Source of the DNA: an uncultured Roseovarius sp. | Lineage (GTDB): Bacteria > Pseudomonadota > Alphaproteobacteria > Rhodobacterales > Rhodobacteraceae | Length of the DNA: 64,000 bases | NCBI GenBank assembly: GCA_947503145.1 | Contig: CANNCP010000002.1 | Span: forward strand, 1-64,000 | Reading direction: 5' to 3' | Notes under the pieces: model-generated | What the model saw: only the letters and a program-made list of their open reading frames with translations | Database searches by the model: none | Told to the model about the DNA's origin: nothing | Part shown: piece by piece, positions 9,301-17,852 of the stretch | Layout: each line of letters opens with the position of its first letter | Position numbering within the stretch: position 1 is the first letter of the stretch | Translations under genes and position numbers: made by a program

Positions 9301-10428
9301 TCAAGCCGATGCGCGCAGCCGCTCACGGTTCAGTGCCAACCATGTGAGTGCGACGATCAGCGGCCCGTTATCCGCCTCACCGGTGGTACAAAGTCGCATC
9401 GCATCGGCATAGGGCAGAACATGGGTCCGGATATCCTCGTGTTCAGCCTCCAGTCCGCCGCTGCCCTGCCCCGGCTCGGGCAGGTCGCACAAACCCAGAT
9501 AGCAATAAAAATACTCGGTCGATGTGCCGGGCGTGGCGTAAAAACTGTTGATTCGCTCCAACCCCTTCAGTTCCAGCCCTGCCTCCTCGCGGCATTCGCG
9601 CCGCGCGGCCTCCTGGGGTGTCTCACCGGGATCGACATGGCCCGCCACCGGCTCCAGCATCCAGGGGCGCGGATCACCGCGCCCATAAGGCCCCATGCGG
9701 AACTGTTCGACCAGCAGCACCCGATCACGCGCCGGGTCGTAGGGCAGCACGATGGCCGCATCCACCGCAACAAAGACCTCGCGGCGCAACTCATCACTCA
9801 TCCCACCTGAAAAGGTGGGATGGCGCAGCCGATGCACCTGCGTCAGGAAGAACCCGGCATGTGCCGTCTCGACTGAACGCAGATCAATGCTGTCGCGGCT
9901 ACGGGCGCTGCGGATCTCGGCCGGCATGCCATCCGCCGCCGCAAGGCGCGATGCCGCGCGGGTGCGGATCATCCGCACGCGGGCGCTCAGTTCCTCACCG
10001 CTGATCTGGCCGAAATAGCTCATTTCCTCGATCGCCGACAAACGGCTGAGCGGGCCAACCCCGCGCTGCCAGAGCGCCAGATCAAACGGCGCACCGGCCT
10101 GCCAGAGACCGGGATCGGGAAAATAGACCAGCGCCTCTTGCTGCGCGTCCTGCGCGCGCACGCCGACGGGGCGCAGGGTGTAGCCAAAGGAGCCTTCGTA
10201 GAAATCCAGCCGCCCCACCGCTGTCTCGCTCAGCCCGCTCAGCAGCAGACCGGGCGCCTCGGCGCCCATGCGCGGCACGATGGTCGGAAAGCTCTGGCCT
10301 TCGGCCCAATGGATCGCGTGATCGGGCAGGATCGCGTCGCTGATGCAGGCCGACGGCAGTTCCGGCCCCAGGACAATGCGTAGCAATTCAGGATCACGCA
10401 GCGTGCCATAAACGAAAAGTGCCTGCAT
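9301..10428 (-). CDS. trgB: TrgB: gamma-glutamylcyclotransferase-like plus Nudix hydrolase fusion
   Basis: Two domains in 375 residues. Residues 1-130 have the AIG2/GGCT fold, with the YGTLR substrate loop at 7-11 and the catalytic-type Glu78 in FYEGSFGY. Residues 190-370 are an ADP-ribose pyrophosphatase-type Nudix domain with a complete Nudix box near 272-294 (G-HVDPG-E...RECREEAGLEL). The Nudix part would cleave nucleoside diphosphate-sugars such as ADP-ribose; the GGCT part may act on gamma-glutamyl compounds, which is inference. Context decides the name: trgA lies four bases upstream and cysK 54 bases downstream, as in the Rhodobacter sphaeroides tellurite-resistance locus. The biochemical link to tellurite is not known to me. 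Confidence 0.88.
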   Translation of the reverse strand: MQALFVYGTLRDPELLRIVLGPELPSACISDAILPDHAIHWAEGQSFPTIVPRMGAEAPGLLLSGLSETAVGRLDFYEGSFGYTLRPVGVRAQDAQQEALVYFPDPGLWQAGAPFDLALWQRGVGPLSRLSAIEEMSYFGQISGEELSARVRMIRTRAASRLAAADGMPAEIRSARSRDSIDLRSVETAHAGFFLTQVHRLRHPTFSGGMSDELRREVFVAVDAAIVLPYDPARDRVLLVEQFRMGPYGRGDPRPWMLEPVAGHVDPGETPQEAARRECREEAGLELKGLERINSFYATPGTSTEYFYCYLGLCDLPEPGQGSGGLEAEHEDIRTHVLPYADAMRLCTTGEADNGPLIVALTWLALNRERLRASA

Positions 10429-10432
10429 TCGC

Positions 10433-10891
10433 TCAGGTCCAGCGCCGCACGACGTATTCCGCCAGTAGCCCGGTCAGGATGCCACCCGCCACCAGAACGC
10501 CAATGAGCGGCCCGTCGAGCAGGTATTGTCCGTAATCCACGGCATTGTCGAACATGCCCGTAATCCCCTCCACCGGCCCTTCATACTTGCGCTCCAGCGA
10601 TTGCTTCAGCATCAGGTTAAAGCTTTGGGCGAAAAGCCCCCAGAAGACCAGCGCGGCGGCCCCGGTCAACCCGATGCTGACCGCATCCACATAGCCGGTG
10701 CCCACACGACCGCCGACCACCACCCAGCCGCAGAGCAGCCCGATCACGAGATTGACGTAGTTGAACCAGCCAAAGGCGGTGTGCGGCGGCATCAGGTCGC
10801 GGGTCATCTCTGAGCCGATCCAGCCCAGCAGGCCCAGCGAAACGGCAGCGGCAAAGCGCGCACTGCTGGGCATTTTGTCAGTCAGGGGCAT
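10433..10891 (-). CDS. trgA: TrgA family membrane protein (tellurite-resistance associated)
   Basis: A 152-residue integral membrane protein with four predicted helices (about 10-28, 42-60, 68-92, 128-146). Family landmarks are MPPHTAFGWFNYVN, GLLCGWVVVG and ALVFWGLFAQSFN, followed by a cytoplasmic-type segment KYEGPVEGI. TrgA was named from the trgAB locus that raises tellurite resistance in Rhodobacter sphaeroides; its molecular activity is unknown. The ATG follows the cfa stop with no spacer (TAG then ATG read on the minus strand, in reversed order on the map) and trgB starts four bases after its stop, so cfa-trgA-trgB should be one transcript. A later ATG at codon 7 is an alternative start. 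Confidence 0.88.
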   Translation of the reverse strand: MPLTDKMPSSARFAAAVSLGLLGWIGSEMTRDLMPPHTAFGWFNYVNLVIGLLCGWVVVGGRVGTGYVDAVSIGLTGAAALVFWGLFAQSFNLMLKQSLERKYEGPVEGITGMFDNAVDYGQYLLDGPLIGVLVAGGILTGLLAEYVVRRWT

Positions 10892-12106
10892 CTAGCTGGA
10901 CCTTGCAATGGTGATCTGCGTCACGTCGCAGTTTCCTCCCTGAAACGCCCCCGCGCAAGAGGTCAGGTAGAAATTCCACATCCGTCGGAACCGGTCGTCA
11001 AACCCCAGCGCGGCAATATCGTGCCAACGTGTGTTGAACGTGTCATGCCAGCGACGCAGCGTCTGGCTGTAGCTGTCGCCGAATTCGATGGACCGGGCCA
11101 CGGTCAGGCCCGCGCGCTCCACCTCGGCACGCAGCGCGCCGGAACTGGGCAGCATACCGCCCGGAAAGATGTATTTCTGGATGAAATCCACGCCCTTACG
11201 GTAGGTTTCCCATCGGCGATCCTGCACGGTAATGACCTGCAGCGTGGCGCAGGCACCGGGGCGCAACCGGTCACGCACGGCTGAAAAGTAGACCGGCCAG
11301 TACTTCTCTCCCACCGCTTCGAACATCTCGATGCTGGCAATGCCGTCATAACTGCCGCGCTCGTCGCGATAATCCTGCAATTTCAAATCGACCATGCCGC
11401 CCAACCCCGCCCGGTCGATGCGGGCCTGCGCATAGCTCAGTTGCTCCTGGCTGATCGTCAGCCCCGTCACCCTCAGCCCGCGCTCGCGGGCGGCATATTC
11501 AGCAAACCCGCCCCAGCCACAGCCGATTTCCAGCACATGATCGCCGGGGCCGACGCCCATCTGGTCCACCATCGAGGCATATTTGGCGATCTGCGCCTTT
11601 TCCATGTTCTCCTGCCCCGTCTCGAACAGCGCACTGGAATAGGTCATCGTCTCGTCCAGCCAGAGCGCGTAGAAATCATTGCCCAGATCGTAGTGATGGC
11701 TGATGTTGCGCCGCGCCTGCGCGCGCGAATTGCCCCTCATCCGGTGGCGCAACCGCTCATAGGTGCGCACAAGGACCATGCCGGGGAAACCGTCGTAGAT
11801 TTCGTCATTGTCCGCGTGCACCACATCCATCAGCCCCTGCAAGTCGGGTGTGCTCCACCAGCCGTCGAGATAAGACTCGCAAAATCCCAGATCGCCCTCA
11901 CGGACCAGCCGCGCAAAAAGATCGTCATTGTGCAACTCGATCACCCCCACCGGGCCGGGCTGCGACCCTTGAGCGCGAAAGGTGCGCCCATCGGGCAGTA
12001 CAAAATCGATCCGTCCATTGCGGATCATCTGCGCCGTATCGAAGACGCGGGAAAAGTAACGCGGCAGGTCAGTCTGGCCGCTGGTGCTGGTGCTGGTCAG
12101 GGTCAT
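10892..12106 (-). CDS. cfa: Cyclopropane-fatty-acyl-phospholipid synthase
   Basis: A SAM-dependent enzyme that modifies the double bond of unsaturated acyl chains in membrane phospholipids. It has 404 residues: an N-terminal lipid-binding domain (1-125), the conserved HYDLGNDFYALWLDETMTYS (about 132-151), the SAM loop VLEIGCGWGGFAEYAA (about 185-200), and the C-terminal FIQKYIFPGGMLPS and DSYSQTLRRWHDTF blocks. I chose the ATG at 12106; the longer frame adds 19 residues unlike the family. In Rhodobacter sphaeroides cfaA is a direct target of the singlet-oxygen sigma factor RpoE. Here cfa follows photolyase by 74 bases and runs straight into trgA. Confidence 0.92.
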   Translation of the reverse strand: MTLTSTSTSGQTDLPRYFSRVFDTAQMIRNGRIDFVLPDGRTFRAQGSQPGPVGVIELHNDDLFARLVREGDLGFCESYLDGWWSTPDLQGLMDVVHADNDEIYDGFPGMVLVRTYERLRHRMRGNSRAQARRNISHHYDLGNDFYALWLDETMTYSSALFETGQENMEKAQIAKYASMVDQMGVGPGDHVLEIGCGWGGFAEYAARERGLRVTGLTISQEQLSYAQARIDRAGLGGMVDLKLQDYRDERGSYDGIASIEMFEAVGEKYWPVYFSAVRDRLRPGACATLQVITVQDRRWETYRKGVDFIQKYIFPGGMLPSSGALRAEVERAGLTVARSIEFGDSYSQTLRRWHDTFNTRWHDIAALGFDDRFRRMWNFYLTSCAGAFQGGNCDVTQITIARSS

Positions 12107-12180
12107 TCGGTTTCTCTGCGTACAACTCAGGCAGAGGCTAGGATGCTGCGGCGCATCCGGCAAGGCTTTCGTCCCAAAGC

Positions 12181-13602
12181 TCAGAAGGATCGCGCGCCGT
12201 AGGCTGCCAGCGCGCGGATGCGGCCGTCGCTCAGGCTGATCATTGGCTCAGGATACGGAGCATCCGGGTGCAGGTTCCAGCGCAGCGGGATCGCGTCGAA
12301 ATAGGACAGCGCCGTATTGCTCGGAGGATCACTGCACTCGGCGATCCAGGCGTGTGGATAATCGCCTCTGGGGTCGAATTTCTTCAATTGCGTCTCGGGG
12401 TTGAAGATGCGGAAATAGGGGGCCGCGTCCGGGCCAGAGCCTGCCGCCCATTGCCAGCCCATCGCGTTGCTGGCCGGGTCCCAGTCGGTCAGACAGGCGT
12501 CGAACCATTTCTGCCCGACGCGCCAATGGATCATCAGGTGTTTGGTCAGGTAGGAGGCGACGATCATCCGGCCCCGGTTGTGCATCTTGCCGGTCACATA
12601 CATCTCGCGCATGGCCGCATCGACAAAGGGCACGCCCGTGCGGCCCTGTTTCCAGCGCATGACGGCCTCGCTCGCCTCATCCTCGGACCAGGGGAACGCA
12701 TCCCATTCCTCGCGCCAGTTGCGCGTGGCGATCTGGGGCGTGTGATAAAGGAGGTGATAGGCAAACTCGCGCCAGACCAGTTCCTTGACCCATTGCTCGG
12801 CACCACCCGCGCCCTCGTGCAGCGCGCGCATGCCAGCGTGCCAGCATTGCGCCGGGCTGACCTCTCCCAGCGCCAGATTTTCCGACAGGCCGGACGTGCC
12901 GTCGCGGGCAGGCAGGTCGCGGTTGATCTGATAGCGGTCGATGGCCTCGGTGGTGAACCATGCCAGCCGGTCCTGCGCCGCGTCTTCGCCCACCCGTTGA
13001 TAGGGCAGGCAGACCGTCGCACCGCGCCGCATCGCGGCTCCTAGCTGCCAGTCCTTCAGTGCGTCGCTTCGCGGCCAGTCTGTCGGGGTATTGAGGTTAT
13101 GCGGCGCATTCAGCGGGCTCGCCACATCGCGATCCTTCACCGCGCGCCACATGGGCGAGTAGACCTTGTAATAGCCGCCCAGCCTGGTCTCGACAGTCCA
13201 CGGCTCGAACAGCAGGTGTCCGGGATGGCTCTGCACGGCGATGCCGTCCCCGGTCAGCGCAGCCTTCACGGCCTTGTCCCGCGCGATGGCCTGCGGATCA
13301 TAGAGCCGCGACCAATGCACCGCGCGTGCGCCCGTCTCGGCCAGCAGCGCGCGCAGAACCTGCAACGCATCGCCGCGTCGCAGGATCAGGCGGCTGCCCT
13401 TGCTCTCCAACTGTTTCGCAAGTGCCTCCACCGCCAGGCCCAGCCGCCACTTTGCCGCCGCACCCAGCGCCTCCACCGCCTCATCGCAGATGAACACCGG
13501 AATCACCGGCGCGCCGCGTCCCAGCGCGGCTGTCAGCGCCGGATGGTCGCTCAGCCGCAGATCGCGCCGCAGCCACAGAAGGGTCGCAGAGGTGTCGGTC
13601 AT
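12181..13602 (-). CDS. phrB: Deoxyribodipyrimidine photolyase (CPD class I)
   Basis: A 473-residue flavoprotein that repairs UV cyclobutane dimers using blue light. The N-terminal antenna-binding Rossmann domain begins LLWLRRDLRLSDHPALTAAL and contains PVIPVFICDE. The FAD-binding helical domain has GRTGVPFVDAAMREM, MHNRGRMIVASYLTKHL, WQWAAGSGPDAAPYFRIFNP and FDPRGDYPHAW. The three tryptophans of the electron-transfer chain are expected in this domain and several W residues are present in place. It is the first gene of the series leading to cfa-trgAB-cysK-mscS-alaX. An RpoE-like promoter lies 27 bases before the ATG. In Rhodobacter sphaeroides a photolyase gene is also RpoE-controlled. Confidence 0.94.
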   Translation of the reverse strand: MTDTSATLLWLRRDLRLSDHPALTAALGRGAPVIPVFICDEAVEALGAAAKWRLGLAVEALAKQLESKGSRLILRRGDALQVLRALLAETGARAVHWSRLYDPQAIARDKAVKAALTGDGIAVQSHPGHLLFEPWTVETRLGGYYKVYSPMWRAVKDRDVASPLNAPHNLNTPTDWPRSDALKDWQLGAAMRRGATVCLPYQRVGEDAAQDRLAWFTTEAIDRYQINRDLPARDGTSGLSENLALGEVSPAQCWHAGMRALHEGAGGAEQWVKELVWREFAYHLLYHTPQIATRNWREEWDAFPWSEDEASEAVMRWKQGRTGVPFVDAAMREMYVTGKMHNRGRMIVASYLTKHLMIHWRVGQKWFDACLTDWDPASNAMGWQWAAGSGPDAAPYFRIFNPETQLKKFDPRGDYPHAWIAECSDPPSNTALSYFDAIPLRWNLHPDAPYPEPMISLSDGRIRALAAYGARSF

Positions 13603-13628
13603 GGCCTATCCTGTTCTTTGCCCTGCCG

Positions 13629-13654
13629 GACGCAAGGCCACGCGACCTGGATCA
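13629..13654 (-). promoter_or_regulatory. Candidate RpoE/ECF11-type (singlet-oxygen) promoter before photolyase
   Basis: On the minus strand TGATCC (13654-13649) is followed after exactly 16 bases by CGTC (13632-13629). RpoE-ChrR-type sigma factors of Rhodobacter use TGATCC with CGTAAGA-like -10 elements, 16 bases between TGATCC and CG. The -35 matches fully and the -10 matches three of four core bases. The -35 overlaps the stop codon of the upstream aminotransferase gene. Transcription would begin about 20 bases before the photolyase ATG. The downstream genes (photolyase, cfa) are known RpoE targets in a relative, which makes the match more than chance, but it has not been shown for this genome. 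Confidence 0.5.
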
Positions 13655-14878
13655 AAGGCAAGCATCCAGCGCGTTCAGTAACTGATCCACTTCGGCCCGG
13701 CTGGTGTAATGCACAAAACTCAGCCGCAGCACGCCCGGCTCAGGATCGACCCCCATCGCCTGCAACGCGCGCACGGCATAAAAATCACCACCACCTGCCA
13801 TGACACCATGCCCGGCCAGTTCGCCCGCGACGTCTTCTCCCGGACGATTTAGCGCCAGCGCAACGGTCGGCGCGCGACTCTCGGCACTGGTCGGTCCCAG
13901 CAGGCGGACCGAATTTCGGTCTTTCACGTAATCCAGCACCGGCTGGAGCAGCGCAACCTCATGGCTGCGCATCAGATCGTGCAGGGCACTGGTCCGATCC
14001 GTAGCAGTCCCGGTGATCCCGTGATGGGCCGCCAGCGCATCCATGTAATCCGCCATACCCGCCGAGGCGGCAATCTGTGCGTGATCCGGCCCTGCGGGCG
14101 TGAACCGTTTGTAAAGGCTGCCTGCGTTGAAAAAATGCCCTTGATTGGGCAACTGCATCCCCAGATCGCGGCGCATTACCATGATCCCCTGATGCGGCCC
14201 ATAGGTCTTGTACGCGGAAAAGAGATAGATATCCGGCCCCAACAGACCGACATTGACGAAGCCGTGCGGCGCATAGCTGACCCCGTCGACACAGACAAAA
14301 GCCCCTGCCGCGTGTGCCAATGCGGTGATCTCGACCACCGGATTGACCTCGCCCACCACGTTCGAGCAATGCGGAAAACACACCAGCCGCACCTTGTCGT
14401 CCAGCAACGCCTCCAGATCCTCGGGGTTCAGATGCCCGGTCTCGGGGTCGATCTTCCATTCGCGGACCTCAAAGCCCTCATCCGCCAGACGTCGCCAAGG
14501 GCCGGTATTGGCCTCGTGGTCCTGATTGGTCACGATGATCGCTTCGCCTGGCTGCATCCACTGGGCAAAGGCGCGGGCCAGAACATAGGTGTTCTGCGTG
14601 GTAGACGGACCAAAGCTCAGTTCATCGGGTGCCACGCCCATCATCGCCGATAGACGTACGCGCGCCTCGTCCATCTCTTCGCCCGCCATTTGGCTGGCCG
14701 CGTAAGGGGCGTAGGGCTGCACCTTGCGTTGGCGATAATACCGCTCCAGCCGTGCAATCACCGGCGCGCAGGTGTAAGAGCCGCCCGCATTCTCAAAAAA
14801 CGCCTGCCCCCGCAACGAAGGCTCGGCAAAAGCAGGAAACTGCGCCCGCACGAAATCTACATCCAGTTGCCCGACCAT
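13652..14878 (-). CDS. Class V aminotransferase / cysteine desulfurase-like PLP protein
   Basis: A 408-residue fold-type I PLP enzyme of the NifS/Csd group. The PLP Schiff-base lysine is in LFSAYKTYGPHQG (about Lys222), with the upstream cofactor residues TNQDHEAN and VDGVSYAPHG. No clear cysteine-bearing active-site loop of true NifS is visible near the C-terminus, so it may be another lyase or aminotransferase rather than a sulfur donor. I prefer the ATG at 14878 because AAGAGGG lies seven bases upstream; an ATG at 14893 is also in frame. Its stop codon is part of the candidate promoter of the photolyase gene, so it might be co-transcribed or independent. Substrate unknown. Confidence 0.75.
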   Translation of the reverse strand: MVGQLDVDFVRAQFPAFAEPSLRGQAFFENAGGSYTCAPVIARLERYYRQRKVQPYAPYAASQMAGEEMDEARVRLSAMMGVAPDELSFGPSTTQNTYVLARAFAQWMQPGEAIIVTNQDHEANTGPWRRLADEGFEVREWKIDPETGHLNPEDLEALLDDKVRLVCFPHCSNVVGEVNPVVEITALAHAAGAFVCVDGVSYAPHGFVNVGLLGPDIYLFSAYKTYGPHQGIMVMRRDLGMQLPNQGHFFNAGSLYKRFTPAGPDHAQIAASAGMADYMDALAAHHGITGTATDRTSALHDLMRSHEVALLQPVLDYVKDRNSVRLLGPTSAESRAPTVALALNRPGEDVAGELAGHGVMAGGGDFYAVRALQAMGVDPEPGVLRLSFVHYTSRAEVDQLLNALDACL

Positions 14879-15103
14879 TTCGACCCTCTTCATCTCATTT
14901 CAGCCGGACAAGACAACAAAGCCCCCCAGCGCGCAAGCACCGACAGCCTGATGAACGCGCCCAAGAACGCGGTGCTCATCGGCCTCCTGCCCCCATCATC
15001 GTGATCGGTCTGATATGCGCCGCTCTGGTCAGGGCACTCTATCCCGACACGTTGCACGAAAACATGCACGATCCGGGCACAACGCCTCGCCTGGGGGGGC
15101 ACG

Positions 15104-15137
15104 AAAAAGCCCCGCCAGAGCAAGTCTGACGGGGCTT
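15104..15137 (-). terminator. Rho-independent terminator of the degP transcript
   Basis: Read on the minus strand, AAGCCCCG (15137-15130) and CGGGGCTT (15114-15107) form an 8-bp stem. An inner CAG/CTG pairing extends it, and it is followed by a run of T. It starts 21 bases after the degP stop codon. Between it and the aminotransferase start (14879-15103) I see no gene. Confidence 0.88.
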
Positions 15138-15158
15138 GTCCGGTTCAGGATACGGCGA

Positions 15159-16637
15159 TTACTCTGCCGACGCCTCTTCGAGCGACAGTGCGACAAAGCG
15201 CGGCTCGCCGTCGCGGCGGACCAGCAGCAGCAGTGATTTGCGCCCGGCCTCGCGGGCGTCGGACACACGATCTTCAAGATCGTCAATGCCGGTCAGCTTC
15301 TGCTGGCCTGCCTCGGTGATCAGATCGCCGGCGCGCAGACCTTTTTCATACCCCTCCGACAACTCGTCGATGTCGCGCACCACCAGCCCGGTGGCGCCGC
15401 CGGGCAGGCTCAGTTGCTCGCGCAGTTCCTCGTTGAGCGGAACCAGTGTCAGCCCCAGCATGGTTTTTTCGGTCACAGCCTCGCCCGAATCATCACCCGG
15501 CTGGGCAACAGGCACGGCACCCTCGGCCACTTCGCGGCGGCCCAGCGTCACCTTCAGCGTCTGGGTGGCCCCATCACGGAAGACGACCATGCGCACGGTC
15601 TTGCCAACCTCTGCATTGCCGACCCGGCGCACCAGATCACGTGTATCCGCCACGTCCATGCCATCAAACGAGAGGATCACGTCACCGGCCAGCATCCCGG
15701 CCTCGGCAGCAGGCCCTTCGGGTACGTCCGTCACGAGGGCACCAGACGCCTTTTCAAGGCCGATCGCCTCGGCGACGTCGTCGGTCACGTCCTGGATGCG
15801 CACACCCAGCCAGCCGCGGCGGGTCTCGCCGAATTCGCGCAACTGATCGACCACGCGGACAACCACATTCGATGCCATCGAGAAACCGATACCGATGGAG
15901 CCGCCATTGGGCGACAGGATCGCGGTGTTCACACCGACGACCTCGCCATCCATGTTGAACAGCGGCCCGCCCGAGTTACCCCGGTTGATCGCGGCATCGG
16001 TTTGAATGTAGTCGTCATAGGTGCCGCTCAGCGCCCGGTTGCGCGCCGAAACGATGCCCGCGCTGACCGAAAAGCCCTGACCAAGCGGGTTGCCCATGGC
16101 CATGACCCAGTCGCCAACGCGCGCGGTATCACTGTCGCCGAAGCTGACGAAATCCAGTGGTGTAACGGTCTCGACCTTCAGGAGCGCGATATCGGTCTTG
16201 GGGTCGGTGCCGATGACCTTGGCTTCCAATTCGTCGCCTCCGTAGAACTCGATGATGATCTCATCGGCGCTCTCGATCACGTGGTTATTGGTAACGATAT
16301 AGCCGTCTTCGGAAATGACAAAGCCCGAGCCCAGCGCCGAGGTGCGGCGCGGACGGTCACCATCGCCGCTGCGATCACGGAACTCGCGAAAGAAGTCTTC
16401 AAACGGCGACCCTTCGGGCACCATTGGCAACGGGCCGGTGCTTCTGGATACAACCGTGGAGGTGGTGATGTTCACCACGGCAGGGCTGAATTTTTCCGCC
16501 AGGTCCGCAAAACTGTCGGGCCGGGCCTGAGCTGCTATGGCTTGCGCCAGCATCAGCAGCGTTGTCAGAACCATCAGCGCCATGGTGCGCAAGGTCCTGA
16601 CATCAAAATAGGGTGTGGTTTGGCTTGATGCTCTCAC
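15159..16637 (-). CDS. Do-family periplasmic serine protease/chaperone (DegP/DegQ type)
   Basis: Periplasmic quality-control protease of about 492 residues. A signal peptide (MALMVLTTLLMLAQAIAAQA region) is followed by the trypsin-like domain with His in TNNHVIE (about 119), Asp in KTDIALLKV (about 149) and Ser in RGNSGGPLF (about 222). Two PDZ domains follow (about 270-360 and 400-485), the first with RGWLGVRIQDV. I chose GTG at 16637 because AAGGAG lies eight bases upstream and it puts the hydrophobic signal close to the N-terminus; an upstream in-frame start would add 21 poorly conserved residues. It follows hflK-hflC-DUF2065 on the same strand, a typical alphaproteobacterial arrangement. 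A strong terminator follows. Confidence 0.93.
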   Translation of the reverse strand: MRASSQTTPYFDVRTLRTMALMVLTTLLMLAQAIAAQARPDSFADLAEKFSPAVVNITTSTVVSRSTGPLPMVPEGSPFEDFFREFRDRSGDGDRPRRTSALGSGFVISEDGYIVTNNHVIESADEIIIEFYGGDELEAKVIGTDPKTDIALLKVETVTPLDFVSFGDSDTARVGDWVMAMGNPLGQGFSVSAGIVSARNRALSGTYDDYIQTDAAINRGNSGGPLFNMDGEVVGVNTAILSPNGGSIGIGFSMASNVVVRVVDQLREFGETRRGWLGVRIQDVTDDVAEAIGLEKASGALVTDVPEGPAAEAGMLAGDVILSFDGMDVADTRDLVRRVGNAEVGKTVRMVVFRDGATQTLKVTLGRREVAEGAVPVAQPGDDSGEAVTEKTMLGLTLVPLNEELREQLSLPGGATGLVVRDIDELSEGYEKGLRAGDLITEAGQQKLTGIDDLEDRVSDAREAGRKSLLLLVRRDGEPRFVALSLEEASAE

Positions 16638-16783
16638 GCCAGAATCTCCTTGAGTTGTGGTCTGTCGATCCGCCCTCCCGAGATTTGGGTGGGCCCTCAT
16701 GAAGGTAATGTAGGTACTGATGCGCAGATCGCAAAGCCTGCAACACCTTCGTCACGCGACCGTGAAACGATGAACCTTATGTT

Positions 16784-16981
16784 TCATGCACCCAGCGCCT
16801 TGCCGATCCAGACCAGCAATAGACCTGATACCAGCGCCAACAGTCCGATGGTGCGACGCGCCTCGGGCGGCACGGCGCGCAGCGCTTCCAGCATCCGCTC
16901 GACAAGCTGAGGGGCCAGTGCATAGACCAGCCCCTCTACAATCAGCACAAGCCCGAGGGCCAGCGCGGCAACCCCCAACAT
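16784..16981 (-). CDS. DUF2065 family small membrane protein
   Basis: A 65-residue protein with two hydrophobic helices (about 5-24 and 44-63) around a short basic/acidic stretch ERMLEALRAVPPEARR, the pattern of DUF2065 (YjeT-like) proteins. The ATG overlaps the hflC stop codon by one base (TAATG). In many proteobacteria a gene of this kind lies directly behind hflC, so it is probably linked to the HflKC complex in the inner membrane; its function is not known. About 147 bases separate it from the degP start, long enough for a separate degP promoter, though I cannot name one. Confidence 0.85.
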   Translation of the reverse strand: MLGVAALALGLVLIVEGLVYALAPQLVERMLEALRAVPPEARRTIGLLALVSGLLLVWIGKALGA

Positions 16982-17850
16982 TACTCAGGCGTTACCGAAT
17001 TGAAATAGCTGAAAAACTCGCTATCCGGTGACATCACAATGGACGAGTTGTCGCCTCTCAGCGCCTTGCGATAGGCGTTGAGCGAGCGGTAGAATTCAAA
17101 GAACTCCTGATCCGCGCCGAACGACTTGTTGAAGATCGCGTTGCTCTTGGCATCCGCCTCGCCTCGGGTGATCTCGGCCTGACGCTTGGCGTCCGACACG
17201 ATTTCCACTTGGGTCCGGTCAGCCTGTGCGCGCACCCGTTGTGCCGCCTCGTTACCGCGCGCGATCTCGTCAGCGGCTTCCCGCTCACGTTCGGCGCGCA
17301 TCCGGGCAAAAGTCGCATCGAGGTTCTGGGTGGGCAGGTCGGTGCGTTTCAGGCGCACGTCCACCACCTCGATCCCCAGCGCGTTGGCATCGTTGATGGC
17401 CACATTGCGGATCCGCAACATCAGCGCCGCACGGTCCGTGCTAAGGATATCATTCGAGCTGACCGAGCCCAGAACCTCACGCGTGGCTGAACGCAGGATT
17501 GAATCCAGCCGGCTTTCAGCCGCCGGGATGCCGCCCTCGCCCACCGCCTCGCGGAAGCGGGTGACGTTGGAAATCCGGTAACGGGCGAAGGCATCGATGA
17601 CCAGACGGCGATCATCCAGCGGTGTTACCTCCAGCGGGTCGATATCCCGGCTGAGGATCCGGTCGTCATAACGCACGACCTCCTGGATGAGCGGTATCTT
17701 GAAGCCGATACCCGGATTTTCCTTGACCGCGATAATCTTGGAGAACTGGAGCACGAGAACCTTCTCGCGCTCGTCCACGATAAAGACCGAGCTGAGCGCC
17801 GTGATCACGACAACCGCAAGCACAGGCAGAAATAGGGCTGATTTACGCAT
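16981..17850 (-). CDS. hflC: HflC, SPFH-domain subunit of the HflKC complex
   Basis: A 289-residue inner-membrane protein with one N-terminal helix (about 5-25) and a periplasmic SPFH/band-7 domain (about 25-190, VLQFSKIIAVKENPGIGFKI and DIDPLEVTPLDDRR), then a helical region rich in ARMRAEREREAADEIARGNE. With HflK it forms the cage that surrounds and restrains the FtsH protease. Two bases separate it from the hflK stop, and its GGAG ribosome site lies inside the end of hflK, so the two should be made together. The C-terminal part ends SVTPE, of usual length. Confidence 0.95.
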   Translation of the reverse strand: MRKSALFLPVLAVVVITALSSVFIVDEREKVLVLQFSKIIAVKENPGIGFKIPLIQEVVRYDDRILSRDIDPLEVTPLDDRRLVIDAFARYRISNVTRFREAVGEGGIPAAESRLDSILRSATREVLGSVSSNDILSTDRAALMLRIRNVAINDANALGIEVVDVRLKRTDLPTQNLDATFARMRAEREREAADEIARGNEAAQRVRAQADRTQVEIVSDAKRQAEITRGEADAKSNAIFNKSFGADQEFFEFYRSLNAYRKALRGDNSSIVMSPDSEFFSYFNSVTPE

Positions 17851-17852
17851 CT

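Noticed and set aside
13652-14878. Naming the class V aminotransferase as the SufS/IscS cysteine desulfurase
   Set aside because: No Suf or Isc genes are near and no clear catalytic-cysteine loop is visible, so I keep the general call.
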